From positions 1,116,001 to 1,180,000 of the forward strand of contig NZ_CP020373.1 of NCBI RefSeq assembly GCF_003957745.1: DNA of 64,000 nucleotides, written 5' to 3'. A program made the position numbers and the translations under genes. The first letter of the stretch is position 1. Each line of letters opens with the position of its first letter. This document shows, one piece after another, positions 28,234 through 36,298 of the stretch. Origin of the DNA: Shewanella khirikhana. GTDB lineage: Bacteria; Pseudomonadota; Gammaproteobacteria; Enterobacterales; Shewanellaceae. Under the pieces are notes generated by a model. It did not search any database. It was given only the letters and a program-made list of their open reading frames with translations, and was not told where the DNA came from.

Positions 28234-29007
28234 TCAGTCGCCGATGTCTTTGGCGATGTGTACCACCTGGCCGACGACCTCAAACTGATGCTGATCCTGC
28301 TTGGCAATATCGAGCGGGCTGTAAAACGCATTGTCGCTTATCAGGCGCCAGGTACCGAGCATGCTTTGGTACCGCTTCACAAATAGCTCGTCACCGTTCC
28401 TAAAAATATAGATGTGGCCGTCGGCCGGTTTGTTGCGGCCAAGGTGCACTACCAGGGTGTCGTTGTTGTTGATGGTGGGCTCCATGCTGTCGCCTTTGGC
28501 CCAGACCACCGCCAAGTCTTTTTCGTTGAAACCACGGTAGGTCAACCATTTGCGCCTGAACGCCAGATGCCGCACCGGCTCCAGCTGGTCGGGGTTCAAC
28601 GAGCCATTCCCAGCCGACACCTGGATCCGATAGCCGGGTATCAATGCAAACTCATCCATGAAATCCGGTACCAATGGCAACGCCTTATACGCTGCTGGCG
28701 CTTCCCCAACGGCGTCCAGATCATCACCCAGCAAGCTTCTTTGCGTATCAGCAGGAAACAAACTGACGTGATATTCCATCGCCTTGGTGCCTTTACGCTT
28801 TCGTGCCAGATGCTCCTTACCTGCCGCCAATTCTTTTAATTGGTCTCTCGTCCACCTATCGGATGTTGGAAAGCTTCCATGTCCAGCCACTTCGGATGCA
28901 ATGAACCACTGCATCCGTTTCCCAGTGGAGGCAACGGATCTATCGTCCGTTTCGACGCGACCTGCATCCGTTTCTTTTATGTCGTTGTTACTCAATGGTT
29001 TTTTCAT
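28234..29007 (-). CDS. c: Mu-type repressor fused to S24 (LexA-like) peptidase domain
   Basis: A 257-aa lysogeny repressor. Residues about 33-90 form a Mu-type winged HTH (WFIASEVAGHGSFPTSDRW, LARKRKGTKAMEYHVSLFP), nearly the same as the N-terminus of the transposase in this prophage. Residues about 125-257 are an S24 peptidase with the Ser in GDSMEPT and the Lys in LFVKRY; SAGNG before it is a likely Ala-Gly cleavage site. Mu itself lacks this domain, so induction here should depend on RecA and DNA damage. ATG at 29007 follows AAAGGA; binding sites surround its 5' end. Confidence 0.88.
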   Translation of the reverse strand: MKKPLSNNDIKETDAGRVETDDRSVASTGKRMQWFIASEVAGHGSFPTSDRWTRDQLKELAAGKEHLARKRKGTKAMEYHVSLFPADTQRSLLGDDLDAVGEAPAAYKALPLVPDFMDEFALIPGYRIQVSAGNGSLNPDQLEPVRHLAFRRKWLTYRGFNEKDLAVVWAKGDSMEPTINNNDTLVVHLGRNKPADGHIYIFRNGDELFVKRYQSMLGTWRLISDNAFYSPLDIAKQDQHQFEVVGQVVHIAKDIGD

Positions 29008-29093
29008 TATTTAAATCATCCTTTAAAAACAAACAAACGGACGCAATGGAAAATTAATCATCCGTTGCTATTGACCGTTAATTCCGTTTGATC
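28911..29093. promoter_or_regulatory. Operator array and early promoter region
   Basis: At least seven words close to NATCCGTTK occur on both strands: 28911, 28931 (minus), 28941, 28963, 29035 (minus), 29058 and 29080. They cover the 5' end of the repressor gene and the repressor-ner gap. A possible early promoter has TTGACC at 29071 and AATTAT 17 bases on. In Mu this region is the operator and internal transposition enhancer. Confidence 0.6.
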
Positions 29094-29137
29094 AATTATT
29101 CGCTTACTAAGTTACGCAACAAACAGGAGTAACCAAG

Positions 29138-29395
29138 GTGAATAACGAATCAGTCTCTCAAAAAGGTGACCAAATGGGAAGTGATTGGCACCGAGCGGAC
29201 ATCGTTGCCGGCTTAAAGAAGCGCGGATTGTCCGTTCGTCAGTTATCAAGGGACGCAGGACTCGGCGAAAACACCCTGGCAAATGCACTGCGTTCTCCCT
29301 GGCCGAAGGGCGAACGGATCATTGCAGAGGCATTGGGGCTGGAACCCGCCGACATTTGGCCAAGCCGCTACCGTTCGCTGCGAGCTGCAAGCTAA
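29138..29395 (+). CDS. ner: Ner-like negative regulator
   Basis: An 85-aa DNA-binding protein. DWHRADIVAGLKKRGLSVRQLSRDAGLGENTLANAL and RIIAEALGLEPADIWPSRY are the classic Ner HTH pattern. GTG at 29138 follows CAGGAG; an ATG at 29174 inside would give a 73-aa form, closer to Mu Ner (75 aa). It should shut down the early and repressor promoters during lytic growth. Directly upstream of the transposase gene. Confidence 0.88.
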   Translation: MNNESVSQKGDQMGSDWHRADIVAGLKKRGLSVRQLSRDAGLGENTLANALRSPWPKGERIIAEALGLEPADIWPSRYRSLRAAS

Positions 29396-29406
29396 GGAGT
29401 TTCACT

Positions 29407-31040
29407 ATGTGGCTATTAGCAAGCGAACTCGCAGGCGTTGTGGGATTGCCAGGCTCCGACAGAAATGTGCGGGAGCAATTAAAGCGGCTGGCTGATTCAA
29501 AGCCTGAGTTAGCCAGAAAGAGACAAGGGACGAAAGGGACTGAATACCACATCAGCCTGCTGCCACCCGCAACCCAAACCGCCCTTTACAAACGCGAAGG
29601 CAAAATCAAGGTTGGCGAACAGGTGTTGGCACTGCCAAAGCAAAAGCCACAGCAGCAAGGCTATTGCCCTGAGGCGTTGTGGGCGCGTTGGAACAAAGCT
29701 GGGAATGCTGCCCAGGGCAAAGCCCAGCAGGCACTGATGGCGGTTAAAGCCGTGTTTGCCCTGCGCCAAAATGGCATCGCGCTGATGGATGCCTATGAGT
29801 CAGTGGGCGAGGAATACGGCATTGCCGTCAGCACCCTGCGGCGCCAGTGCGCCAAGGTTAAAGGCATCAATGAAACCGATTGGGCTCCGGCTTTGTTGCC
29901 GCGCCATTTTGAAGTAGCCGACGCCAAGAAGAAGAACCAATTCGCCCCTATCACCCCAGCCGCGTGGGAGTTCTTCAAGGCCGATTATTTACGGCTGGAA
30001 CAGCCCAACATGACGGCCTGTTATGAGCGCCTGAAAGATGCCGCCAAACACAACGGTTGGGATATACCGAGCCTTAAAAGCCTGAGCCGCCGACTGGAGC
30101 ACGAAGTGCCCAAGCAGCAGCGGATTATGCTGCGCGAAGGCGAGCATGCCCTGCACCAGTTGTATCCACCGCAGGAACGCACGGTTGAAGGCCTGCATGC
30201 GCTGGAGTGGATTAACGGCGACGGCTTTCAACATAACGTGTTTGTGCGTTGGTTTAATGGCGAGATCCTGCGCCCCAAGACCTGGTTCTGGCAGGACATT
30301 TACAGCCGAAAAATTGTGGGCTGGCGCTGCGATATCAGCGAAAACACCGACAGCATTCGCTTGTCACTGATGGATGTGTGTGCCAAGTACGGCATTCCGA
30401 AAGAAATCACCATCGATAACACCCGCGCCGCCGCCAACAAATGGATGACTGGCGGGGTGCCAAACCGCTATCGCTTCAAAGTAAAAGAAGACGACCCGCT
30501 GGGCATCATCCCCATGATGAACATCAAGCTGCATTGGTCGAGCGTGATCCTCGGCAAGGGACATGGTCAGGCCAAGCCGATTGAACGCGCCTTTGGCGTG
30601 GGCGGGCTTGAAGAGTACATCGATAAGCACCCGCTGTGCGCCGGCGCTTACACCGGCCCCAACCCCATGGCCAAGCCAGACAACTATGGCAGCAAAGCCA
30701 TTGATGCCGCCGATTTCTTAAATGCCATCGCCAAGGGCGTTGAAATGTTCAATGCCAAGGCCAACCGCAACACCGAAATCTGCAAGGGCTTTATGTCGTT
30801 CAACCAAGCCTTTGACGCCAGCTACCAGAACGCCGCTATTCGCAAAGCTACCCCCGCCCAGCTGCAGCTGATGATGCTGCAGGCCGAAGCGGTGCAGGTA
30901 TCGAAGCACGGCACCCTGGTACTGGAATCGGGTGGCAGTTTGCAAGGGCGCAAAAACCGTTATTTCAACGAGCAGCTGATGAACTACGTAGGCCAAAAGC
31001 TGGTTGCCCGTTTCGACCCACAGGCGCTGCATGAGTCGGT
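29407..31040 (+). pseudogene. muA: Transposase A, N-terminal and catalytic part, interrupted by nested element
   Basis: ATG at 29407 follows TAAGGAG. Residues 1-60 are the Mu HTH that binds the enhancer (WLLASELAGVVGLPGSD). The DDE core is intact: Asp in INGDGFQHN, Asp in ITIDNTRAA, Glu in AKPIERAFG. After codon 544 the frame enters the nested element, adds a few foreign residues and stops at 31062, giving a 551-aa product without domain III. In Mu that domain is needed for cleavage and for contacts with B and ClpX, so the truncated protein is probably inactive. Confidence 0.92.
31036..31040. repeat. Target-site duplication, left copy (TCGGT)
   Basis: TCGGT directly before the TG tip of the nested element; the second copy is at 38123-38127. 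Five base pairs is the size made by Mu. Confidence 0.9.
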
Positions 31041-31146
31041 TGTAGAGCGCCGCCGAAATTGAGCAAAAAAGTCTATAAAAATGAGCAGAGAAAAAAGGTC
31101 TTGAACTCTCGTATTTTCAGGGCTTTCCGGTTCATTAAATTACGAA
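31041..31146. promoter_or_regulatory. Right-type end of nested element with R1-R3-like sites
   Basis: Sites related to the left-end motif: about 31051-31068 (AAATTGAGCAA core), 31072-31089 (TCTATAAAAATGAGCAGA) and an inverted one at 31129-31146. R1 and R2 are about one site length apart, as in the right end of Mu. Confidence 0.65.
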
Positions 31147-31241
31147 AAGCGTTTCTTTTTGCGATGTGGGAAAGACGGTGACAATTAATTAAAAATTCAT
31201 ATTTGACAACATAATGCAAGAAAAGGAACTGAATTACCAAC

Positions 31242-31294
31242 AAAGGAAACTTAGTTCCCTTTGTTGGTGCGAGAAAGGGAACTAAGTTTCCTTT
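31242..31294. repeat. 21-bp perfect inverted repeat right after tape-measure stop
   Basis: Arms 31242-31262 and 31274-31294 are exact reverse complements with an 11-base spacer, starting at the base after the stop codon. Part of one arm can also pair with sequence on its other side (ACCAACAAAGG with CCTTTGTTGGT), so two exclusive hairpins exist. Probably the end of the late transcript. The remainder of 31147-31241 holds no gene. Confidence 0.85.
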
Positions 31295-33046
31295 CTAATT
31301 TAAGCCGGTATCAGGATCTACAGTTATGCCGGGAGGCACATTTTTTGTTGTGACCTTTATTCGGTCATCAGATACTGCAATATCCAACGCAAGGCGGCTC
31401 TGAATGCCATTCACCATGCTGGCAATGTCACTGTTACCGGCTGGGCGGGTAACGTCGGTTGGAGAGAACCAGCGCTTGATGTCATCAAACACATCCAATA
31501 GCCCTGGGGCAACGGGTAGCCCATGCATGGCAGCCGGATCAACAGTCGACTTACGGCGAAGATCGAAAGGCAGCCAATCATCAGGATTCTGATAAACCAT
31601 ATTTGCGGCGTATCCTACTGTTCCCAAGTTGGCCATAAAGCCGAACAGCTTGGATGGTTGCCCACCACCCTTTGGGGTTTTACGATCACCACCCACATCA
31701 GGAAAACCGTTACCCATGCCACCCTGACCCATGTTGACCACGTACACAGGCATCACGCCCATATCAGCAACGCCACCACCGCCCGCGCCGACCGCGCCTC
31801 TACCACCAAATAAGATTTTCAGGTCACTGGCTACTTCCAAACCTTTCTTGGCGGCAATTAAACCGCCAACCACCCATAGCGCGGTTTCACCCCACTTGAG
31901 CCAGTTATCAATCGTTTTCTGGTCTACTCCATTAATGGCATCAGCAATATCTTGAATGGGTTGGGCAAGTCTACTTTCTGCAAACTTATTGAATTGGTTA
32001 TTAAGTGAAGTAATTGCACCGTTAAAGGTGGCGGCATTTTTAGCAGCAGCTTCTTGAGTTGCTCCAAAGTCGTCAGTTTGCTTTGTCATTTCTTTAGCAA
32101 GATTTTTATATTCTTCACCAAATAATGACTTTAAACCTTGGACTGAAACCTGATCTGAAAAAACCTGTTTTAATTTAGATGAGCTATCACCAGCAGCCTT
32201 TACAATATCAAGTAACAACTCAACCGGAGCCCGCAATTCTTGCGTACCAGCTTTAAACACTTGTATTCCCTGCTGCTCTAAAAACTTAACTTTCTCTGGA
32301 TCGTCGAATACAGCAAAAACACCTTCAATTGAGGTTAATGCCTCACTGGCGCTACCTCGCGTTTTTGCAAACATTTGAACTAAGGCTCCCATTTGCCTAA
32401 TAGCGTCAGGGCCTTTACCACCATAAATAGTAAACAACTGTTCTGAAATAGAGGCCAAATCTTTTACGTTGACACTGCCAACAGCAAATTGACTATATAG
32501 GTCATCAATGCTTTTCATCACCGCTTCTGCATCAGTGACGCCTTTAGCTCTGAATTGTGCAAATAAACGCGCAGTTGAAGCAGCATCAGCGCCAAACGCT
32601 TGCATGAAAAAACCCATGTTTTCCAAGTTTTCTTGTACAAACTTAAAGTCACCAGTTTTTTCTAATAGTACGTCAACACCAGTGGCCAGCTGCGAGGCAT
32701 CCAGTCGAACATCACTCTGAACTGAAAGATTACGAATTGATTGCGATAATGCCGCGATATCATCATCGGCAATTTTTGCATTCGTCCCAATACGAGTCAT
32801 TTGCGCTTCAAAATTAGCGATACCACGAATTGTAGCGCCGCTGACCAGTCCAGCAGCCAAGCCAACATAGCGATTTCCCAGGGTATCGATGCCACGTCCA
32901 GCCGCTTCTGTGGTGCTGCGCAGCAGCGTCATGGCTTTTTCATTGCGCTTGGCAAAATCACTCATAGAGTTGCCATATTGACGAGCCTTAGCAGCGAGGT
33001 TACCAGCTAAATTGACGACAATCTCTGTTTCTAATTTCTTACTCAT
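31295..33046 (-). CDS. Satellite tape measure protein (Mu gp42-like)
   Basis: A 583-aa homologue of the prophage tape measure protein at 59826 (570 aa). Residues 10-90 and the segment around NWLKWGETALWVVGGLIAAK are almost identical, including at DNA level, and both end in VDPDTG plus two residues. The middle third (about 285-340) and the region about 455-540 differ more. It sets tail length and enters the tail lumen. The start at 33046 follows GAGGTGG and aligns with the prophage start. Similar length means it would not shorten the tail. It lacks neighbouring sheath and tube genes, so it must rely on helper tails. Confidence 0.88.
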   Translation of the reverse strand: MSKKLETEIVVNLAGNLAAKARQYGNSMSDFAKRNEKAMTLLRSTTEAAGRGIDTLGNRYVGLAAGLVSGATIRGIANFEAQMTRIGTNAKIADDDIAALSQSIRNLSVQSDVRLDASQLATGVDVLLEKTGDFKFVQENLENMGFFMQAFGADAASTARLFAQFRAKGVTDAEAVMKSIDDLYSQFAVGSVNVKDLASISEQLFTIYGGKGPDAIRQMGALVQMFAKTRGSASEALTSIEGVFAVFDDPEKVKFLEQQGIQVFKAGTQELRAPVELLLDIVKAAGDSSSKLKQVFSDQVSVQGLKSLFGEEYKNLAKEMTKQTDDFGATQEAAAKNAATFNGAITSLNNQFNKFAESRLAQPIQDIADAINGVDQKTIDNWLKWGETALWVVGGLIAAKKGLEVASDLKILFGGRGAVGAGGGGVADMGVMPVYVVNMGQGGMGNGFPDVGGDRKTPKGGGQPSKLFGFMANLGTVGYAANMVYQNPDDWLPFDLRRKSTVDPAAMHGLPVAPGLLDVFDDIKRWFSPTDVTRPAGNSDIASMVNGIQSRLALDIAVSDDRIKVTTKNVPPGITVDPDTGLN

Positions 33047-33095
33047 AGCCACCTCAAACGATAAGGCTAGCAAGAGCTAGCCTTGTCGTTGGTGT

Positions 33096-33998
33096 TTAAA
33101 GGTCTTGGGATACCAGGATGTCAACCGCCTTGAAATTAGTGTTGTCTTCGCCATTTTCAAGCGTTTTCCGTAACACTATTTTTTCGGCAGCAGCCCTGAG
33201 AGAGACAGGAACAACCAAGAGCGTTGGCTTTACCTTGAGCGACTTACCTTCACTGTTCTTTTGCTCCATCATCTTGGTAATCATGAGCTCAAAGTTGGCT
33301 TCTGTTAATGGAGCCTTAGACGCAAAGGCCATTTGCCAGAAGGTGAAGCCTGCGTTACCCCTTGCACGAGTTCCAAAGTAGTAATCATCGGTAGTGAATA
33401 CATTGAAATCGCTCGATTCAGTTACAGACTGGAACTCAGGAGCTAAACGTTCCTGCCAAACCAAAGGCTTTAATGGTCTGCTGGTGTCCAAAAGATACCA
33501 GCCGGGTCCTGCGTCTGTATCAGGGTCACCGATAACGTTGGAGAACGTGTTTACTCCATCTTCTGATGGATGATCGGCATCGAAGAAAGGTTGGCCGTCA
33601 TAGCACAACTCAGTGAACCCATCCTTTAACAATCCGAAGATATATTCGTCAGGATAGATTTTCGAATCATACCCCATTTCTTCGAATACAATTCCATAGC
33701 GGCCATAGTCATTATCTTCATAGTCAACCCGAGGGATCTTTACGGATGATTCAAACAGCTTGTTGACGATATTGTATCCATGTTTCTTAAGTTCTTTGAA
33801 CTGTCTGGCACCAATCCACTCTTTTAAGCGAGGGAAGTCGCCAAGCCAACCATAACCAGTTGCACCGGCGGATGATGGCAATACTGTAGCCACTTGCGGG
33901 TAATCTGGCTTTGCTGATGACATACCACCATCAAAGCGGGCCGCAAAAGCAGTTGCTGACTCAATAACAACAGCGTTAATATCAATTGGAGCAGGCAT
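33096..33998 (-). CDS. Satellite major capsid protein (Mu T-like)
   Basis: A 300-aa protein of the Mu major head subunit family, clearly related to the prophage capsid at 53160 (299 aa) but diverged (roughly one third of residues shared by eye). Conserved blocks: YGWLGDFPRLKEW, KHGYNIVNKLFESSVKI, LCYDGQPFFDADHPSE, TFSNVIGDP, and a C-terminal VDILVS. Full length and intact, so probably functional. It starts 2 bases after the protease gene. Together they could build a capsid separate from that of the helper. Confidence 0.88.
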   Translation of the reverse strand: MPAPIDINAVVIESATAFAARFDGGMSSAKPDYPQVATVLPSSAGATGYGWLGDFPRLKEWIGARQFKELKKHGYNIVNKLFESSVKIPRVDYEDNDYGRYGIVFEEMGYDSKIYPDEYIFGLLKDGFTELCYDGQPFFDADHPSEDGVNTFSNVIGDPDTDAGPGWYLLDTSRPLKPLVWQERLAPEFQSVTESSDFNVFTTDDYYFGTRARGNAGFTFWQMAFASKAPLTEANFELMITKMMEQKNSEGKSLKVKPTLLVVPVSLRAAAEKIVLRKTLENGEDNTNFKAVDILVSQDL

Positions 33999-34000
33999 AG

Positions 34001-34816
34001 TTAAACCTCTTTCTTCTTAATGTTTAAAAACCGTTCTGGTGAAACACCAACATTCCGACAAACAGCAACTTGAACGTCGTTCAATCCATCCTGAGCTTTA
34101 TCTTTACTTCGATTAATAGAAACTTCCTTGTTCAAATATGAAAGTCCAGATGTATTCGAGGCAAACTCAGTAAAACTTTCTACGCCCTGGCTACGGCAGC
34201 AAGCAATGAGAAAGTCTCGTTGAGATGGAGCAAACACAGCATCACTAATAAAACCGTCAACGATCTGCTCTGCTTCTTTTTGCTTAACATCCAAGTCACG
34301 TGCATTGAGAGCGGAAAGCAATTCCTCATCGCTTGAAACTTCTTTACCCAATGCCTTTGAATATTTTGACCACTTTTCATCTTTTCTTGAATTCAAAGCC
34401 TGCATTACAAGGTTAGGCTTATTAGTCAATCCAACACTTGATAAAGCGATAATCTCATTGTCTGAGTTGTAATGAAAAGCCGGAGATAAGAAGCGGTATT
34501 CACGAGAACTTATTGAGTTGGACGCTTTCTTTGTCCAATCAACCTTGGCCCATATTTCACCGTTTCTTATTTCAAGTTGTTCAACCCAACCAGCAGCTGG
34601 CGCTTCTTCACCTTTCGGAGCTTTGATCTCTTGCCCGTGTTCATAGTCAATGACCATCGGAACCTTCATCTCATTAAATGCATGGATCACAGCTTTGGGA
34701 TCACGCATTATCCAGCTTCGTCCATCCAAGCCTTTTATGTCTGGCCCACCAGGAAGAACCTGAACCCATTCCGGCGCTATTTCGCCGATTTCATTACAAA
34801 GAGCGACAACACCCAT
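34001..34816 (-). CDS. Satellite protease/scaffold (Mu I-like, short scaffold part)
   Basis: A 271-aa relative of the prophage I protein at 52201 (319 aa). The protease half is well conserved: IKGLDGRSW, DYEHGQEIKAPKGEEAPAAGW with the catalytic-type His, FLSPAF and GLTNKPNL. After that, only 129 residues remain against 173 in the prophage protein, and the internal Met that starts the nested scaffold Z in the helper is missing. The C-terminal VCRNVGVSPERFL matches the helper MCRKMGVSKEDFL. A shorter scaffold could change capsid size; that is inference. Confidence 0.85.
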   Translation of the reverse strand: MGVVALCNEIGEIAPEWVQVLPGGPDIKGLDGRSWIMRDPKAVIHAFNEMKVPMVIDYEHGQEIKAPKGEEAPAAGWVEQLEIRNGEIWAKVDWTKKASNSISSREYRFLSPAFHYNSDNEIIALSSVGLTNKPNLVMQALNSRKDEKWSKYSKALGKEVSSDEELLSALNARDLDVKQKEAEQIVDGFISDAVFAPSQRDFLIACCRSQGVESFTEFASNTSGLSYLNKEVSINRSKDKAQDGLNDVQVAVCRNVGVSPERFLNIKKKEV

Positions 34817-34830
34817 TAACCAACCCTCGA

Positions 34831-34883
34831 AACCATGTTTAAACCATGTTTAAATCGAACCATATTGATTTAAACTTTTTTTT
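34831..34883 (-). promoter_or_regulatory. TTTAAAC repeat module before satellite head genes
   Basis: On the minus strand: a run of A, then GTTTAAATCAAT, then CGATTTAAACATGG and GTTTAAACATGG, ending just before the protease start. The prophage has the same array in the same order at 51910-51962. Likely a binding site for a late activator shared by both. Confidence 0.6.
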
Positions 34884-34927
34884 CCGACACATCACACGCC
34901 AATACAAAGAAAATCCATTAGAATCGA

Positions 34928-35299
34928 TTAGGCGAGCAATTCGCCTGACGCACAATTAAAGTACTCTTCTACAGCCATGCTTGCGCTCAGGATCACTTGC
35001 CAATCTTGAGCAGTCACTCCCAAACCGCATAAATCAGAAAATGAAAGGCTTACTACTTCCTCACCGAGCTTAGCGATAGATGCAGCTGTGTGCTCGTTAA
35101 GATATATCAACCCCTCTATAGATAAAGCATGTTTATCATTTACCACTTTAAAATTTTTGCTACTACTAATTGTCTTATATTGCGCGCTTGCAATATTCTG
35201 AATATTTTTTGACTCTGAAGGACTAAGATTTTTTATTGAAAAATTTTTGACTCTTACGCCATCAACTACAACGCCATCTATAAGGTCATATTCGAACAT
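34928..35299 (-). CDS. Possible tail assembly chaperone-like protein (gp41-like)
   Basis: A 123-aa protein. The opening FEYDLIDGVVVDGVRVKNFSIKNLSPSE resembles the start of Mu gp41 and other tail assembly chaperones, and the LSFSDLCGLGVTAQDWQVIL segment resembles their end. No slippery site or second frame is seen, unlike the prophage gene at 59356. Next to the Mor-like gene with no spacing. The call is tentative; a novel regulatory protein is the alternative. Confidence 0.45.
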   Translation of the reverse strand: MFEYDLIDGVVVDGVRVKNFSIKNLSPSESKNIQNIASAQYKTISSSKNFKVVNDKHALSIEGLIYLNEHTAASIAKLGEEVVSLSFSDLCGLGVTAQDWQVILSASMAVEEYFNCASGELLA

Positions 35300-35692
35300 C
35301 TACTTAACCCCTTCCATTGCCTTTCTCGATTCCTTATCGGCTGCTCTGCACGCTTTTACTATTCTGAATATAGCTTGTGCTGACAAATCATACTTTTTAG
35401 AAAGCTCTGACACATTGTCACCTGTGAAATCAGCATAAACCAACCTAAAAACGATTAACTTCTTAAAGCTTTCCTCTTTGGGAAGATAAATCTGAGAGCC
35501 GCCAACAACTGAAATTAACAGACTAATGAATTTGAAAGACTCTTTCTCATCAAAACCAAGAGACTTAGCTCTGGTCATGAGCTCATCAAAAAACAGACTG
35601 TTTCCTCTATTCTGTTTTATGATGTTCAAACCTATTTCTATAGCCTTATTGTCTTTAGCTATATCATTCCAGTTTACAGACATTCTAAACAC
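35300..35692 (-). CDS. Satellite Mor/C-family transcription activator 2
   Basis: A 130-aa protein aligned clearly with prophage Mor: GGSQIYLPKEESFKKL versus GGVQLYLPRGRQLEAE, then DFTGDNVSELSKKYDLSAQAIFRIVK versus EFKGDNVEELSRKYDKSMQHIYRVVA. This is the Mor dimerisation strand plus HTH. In Mu, Mor and C switch on middle and late promoters with host RNA polymerase. It follows the other Mor-like gene by 3 bases, suggesting a cascade or heterodimer that drives the capsid genes. Confidence 0.85.
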   Translation of the reverse strand: MFRMSVNWNDIAKDNKAIEIGLNIIKQNRGNSLFFDELMTRAKSLGFDEKESFKFISLLISVVGGSQIYLPKEESFKKLIVFRLVYADFTGDNVSELSKKYDLSAQAIFRIVKACRAADKESRKAMEGVK

Positions 35693-35695
35693 CCT

Positions 35696-36178
35696 TTATA
35701 TGCGACATATTGACTTATTAAGAATGTCCATTTCTCTTTTTGCTTGATTTAAACTAAAACCATCGGCAAGCATGATTGATAGAATGTTGCTTTCGATCTC
35801 GTTTATAATCTCACAAATCCCTTCCTTTTCTTTACCTACTTTGGGAACCTTTAACTTGTTTCTTTTACATATCCTGTAAACATGAATTGAGCTGACCCCA
35901 AACCTGAAGGCCACATCACTTACGGCATCACCTCTCTTGATGCAATTAACTATGACACCTTCACCTATGAGGCTGCAAAGCTCTCTGAACTTCTTAAAGT
36001 AAACCTGATGGAACACTTTACCGTTTACAAGCGTAGCCATCGCTTCCACGTCAGAAATGATTGCCTTAAAAATCTCTTCGCTTTCTTTATCTCTTGGAGA
36101 CAAGCCAAAAAACTCATCAACCAGAAATCCAATCAGCAATAGATTGTCACTCATTACGGTATGATCCACCAACGTCAT
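35696..36178 (-). CDS. Satellite Mor/C-family transcription activator 1 (diverged)
   Basis: A 160-aa protein. The N-terminal half (LLIGFLVDEFFGLSPRDKESEE, FKKFRELCSLIGEGV) is weakly Mor-like; the C-terminal GDAVSDVAFRFGVSSIHVYRICKRNK is a Mor/C-type HTH. The strand motif LYLP seen in Mor is not conserved. The ATG at 36178 lies inside an inverted repeat; an ATG at 36154 (MSDNLLLIG) may be the true start. First gene of the second operon in the element. Confidence 0.65.
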   Translation of the reverse strand: MTLVDHTVMSDNLLLIGFLVDEFFGLSPRDKESEEIFKAIISDVEAMATLVNGKVFHQVYFKKFRELCSLIGEGVIVNCIKRGDAVSDVAFRFGVSSIHVYRICKRNKLKVPKVGKEKEGICEIINEIESNILSIMLADGFSLNQAKREMDILNKSICRI

Positions 36179-36212
36179 GTAAATTTACAAACAATGTTAA
36201 TTTACATGACGT
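36172..36212. promoter_or_regulatory. 14-bp perfect inverted repeat at promoter of Mor-like operon
   Basis: ACGTCATGTAAATT and its exact reverse complement, 13 bases apart. It lies just downstream of a TATATA -10-like box on the minus strand (near 36217-36222). A repressor or autoregulator site is likely. Confidence 0.65.
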
Positions 36213-36247
36213 GATTTATATAGTAATGCGGATTAATAAAAGACAAC

Positions 36248-36270
36248 AAAAAGCCCCACATAGGGGGCTT
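36248..36270 (-). terminator. Terminator after first satellite operon
   Basis: AAGCCCC/GGGGCTT stem followed by T on the minus strand, 29 bases past the TerS-like stop. It separates the first operon from the Mor-like operon. Confidence 0.8.
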
Positions 36271-36298
36271 AAATTTCGTCTAATTGAGGATGCTTTGC

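Noticed and set aside
31242..31294. Inverted repeat considered as an integron attC site
   Set aside because: Core words GTTRRRY/RYYYAAC are not present and no integrase is found.
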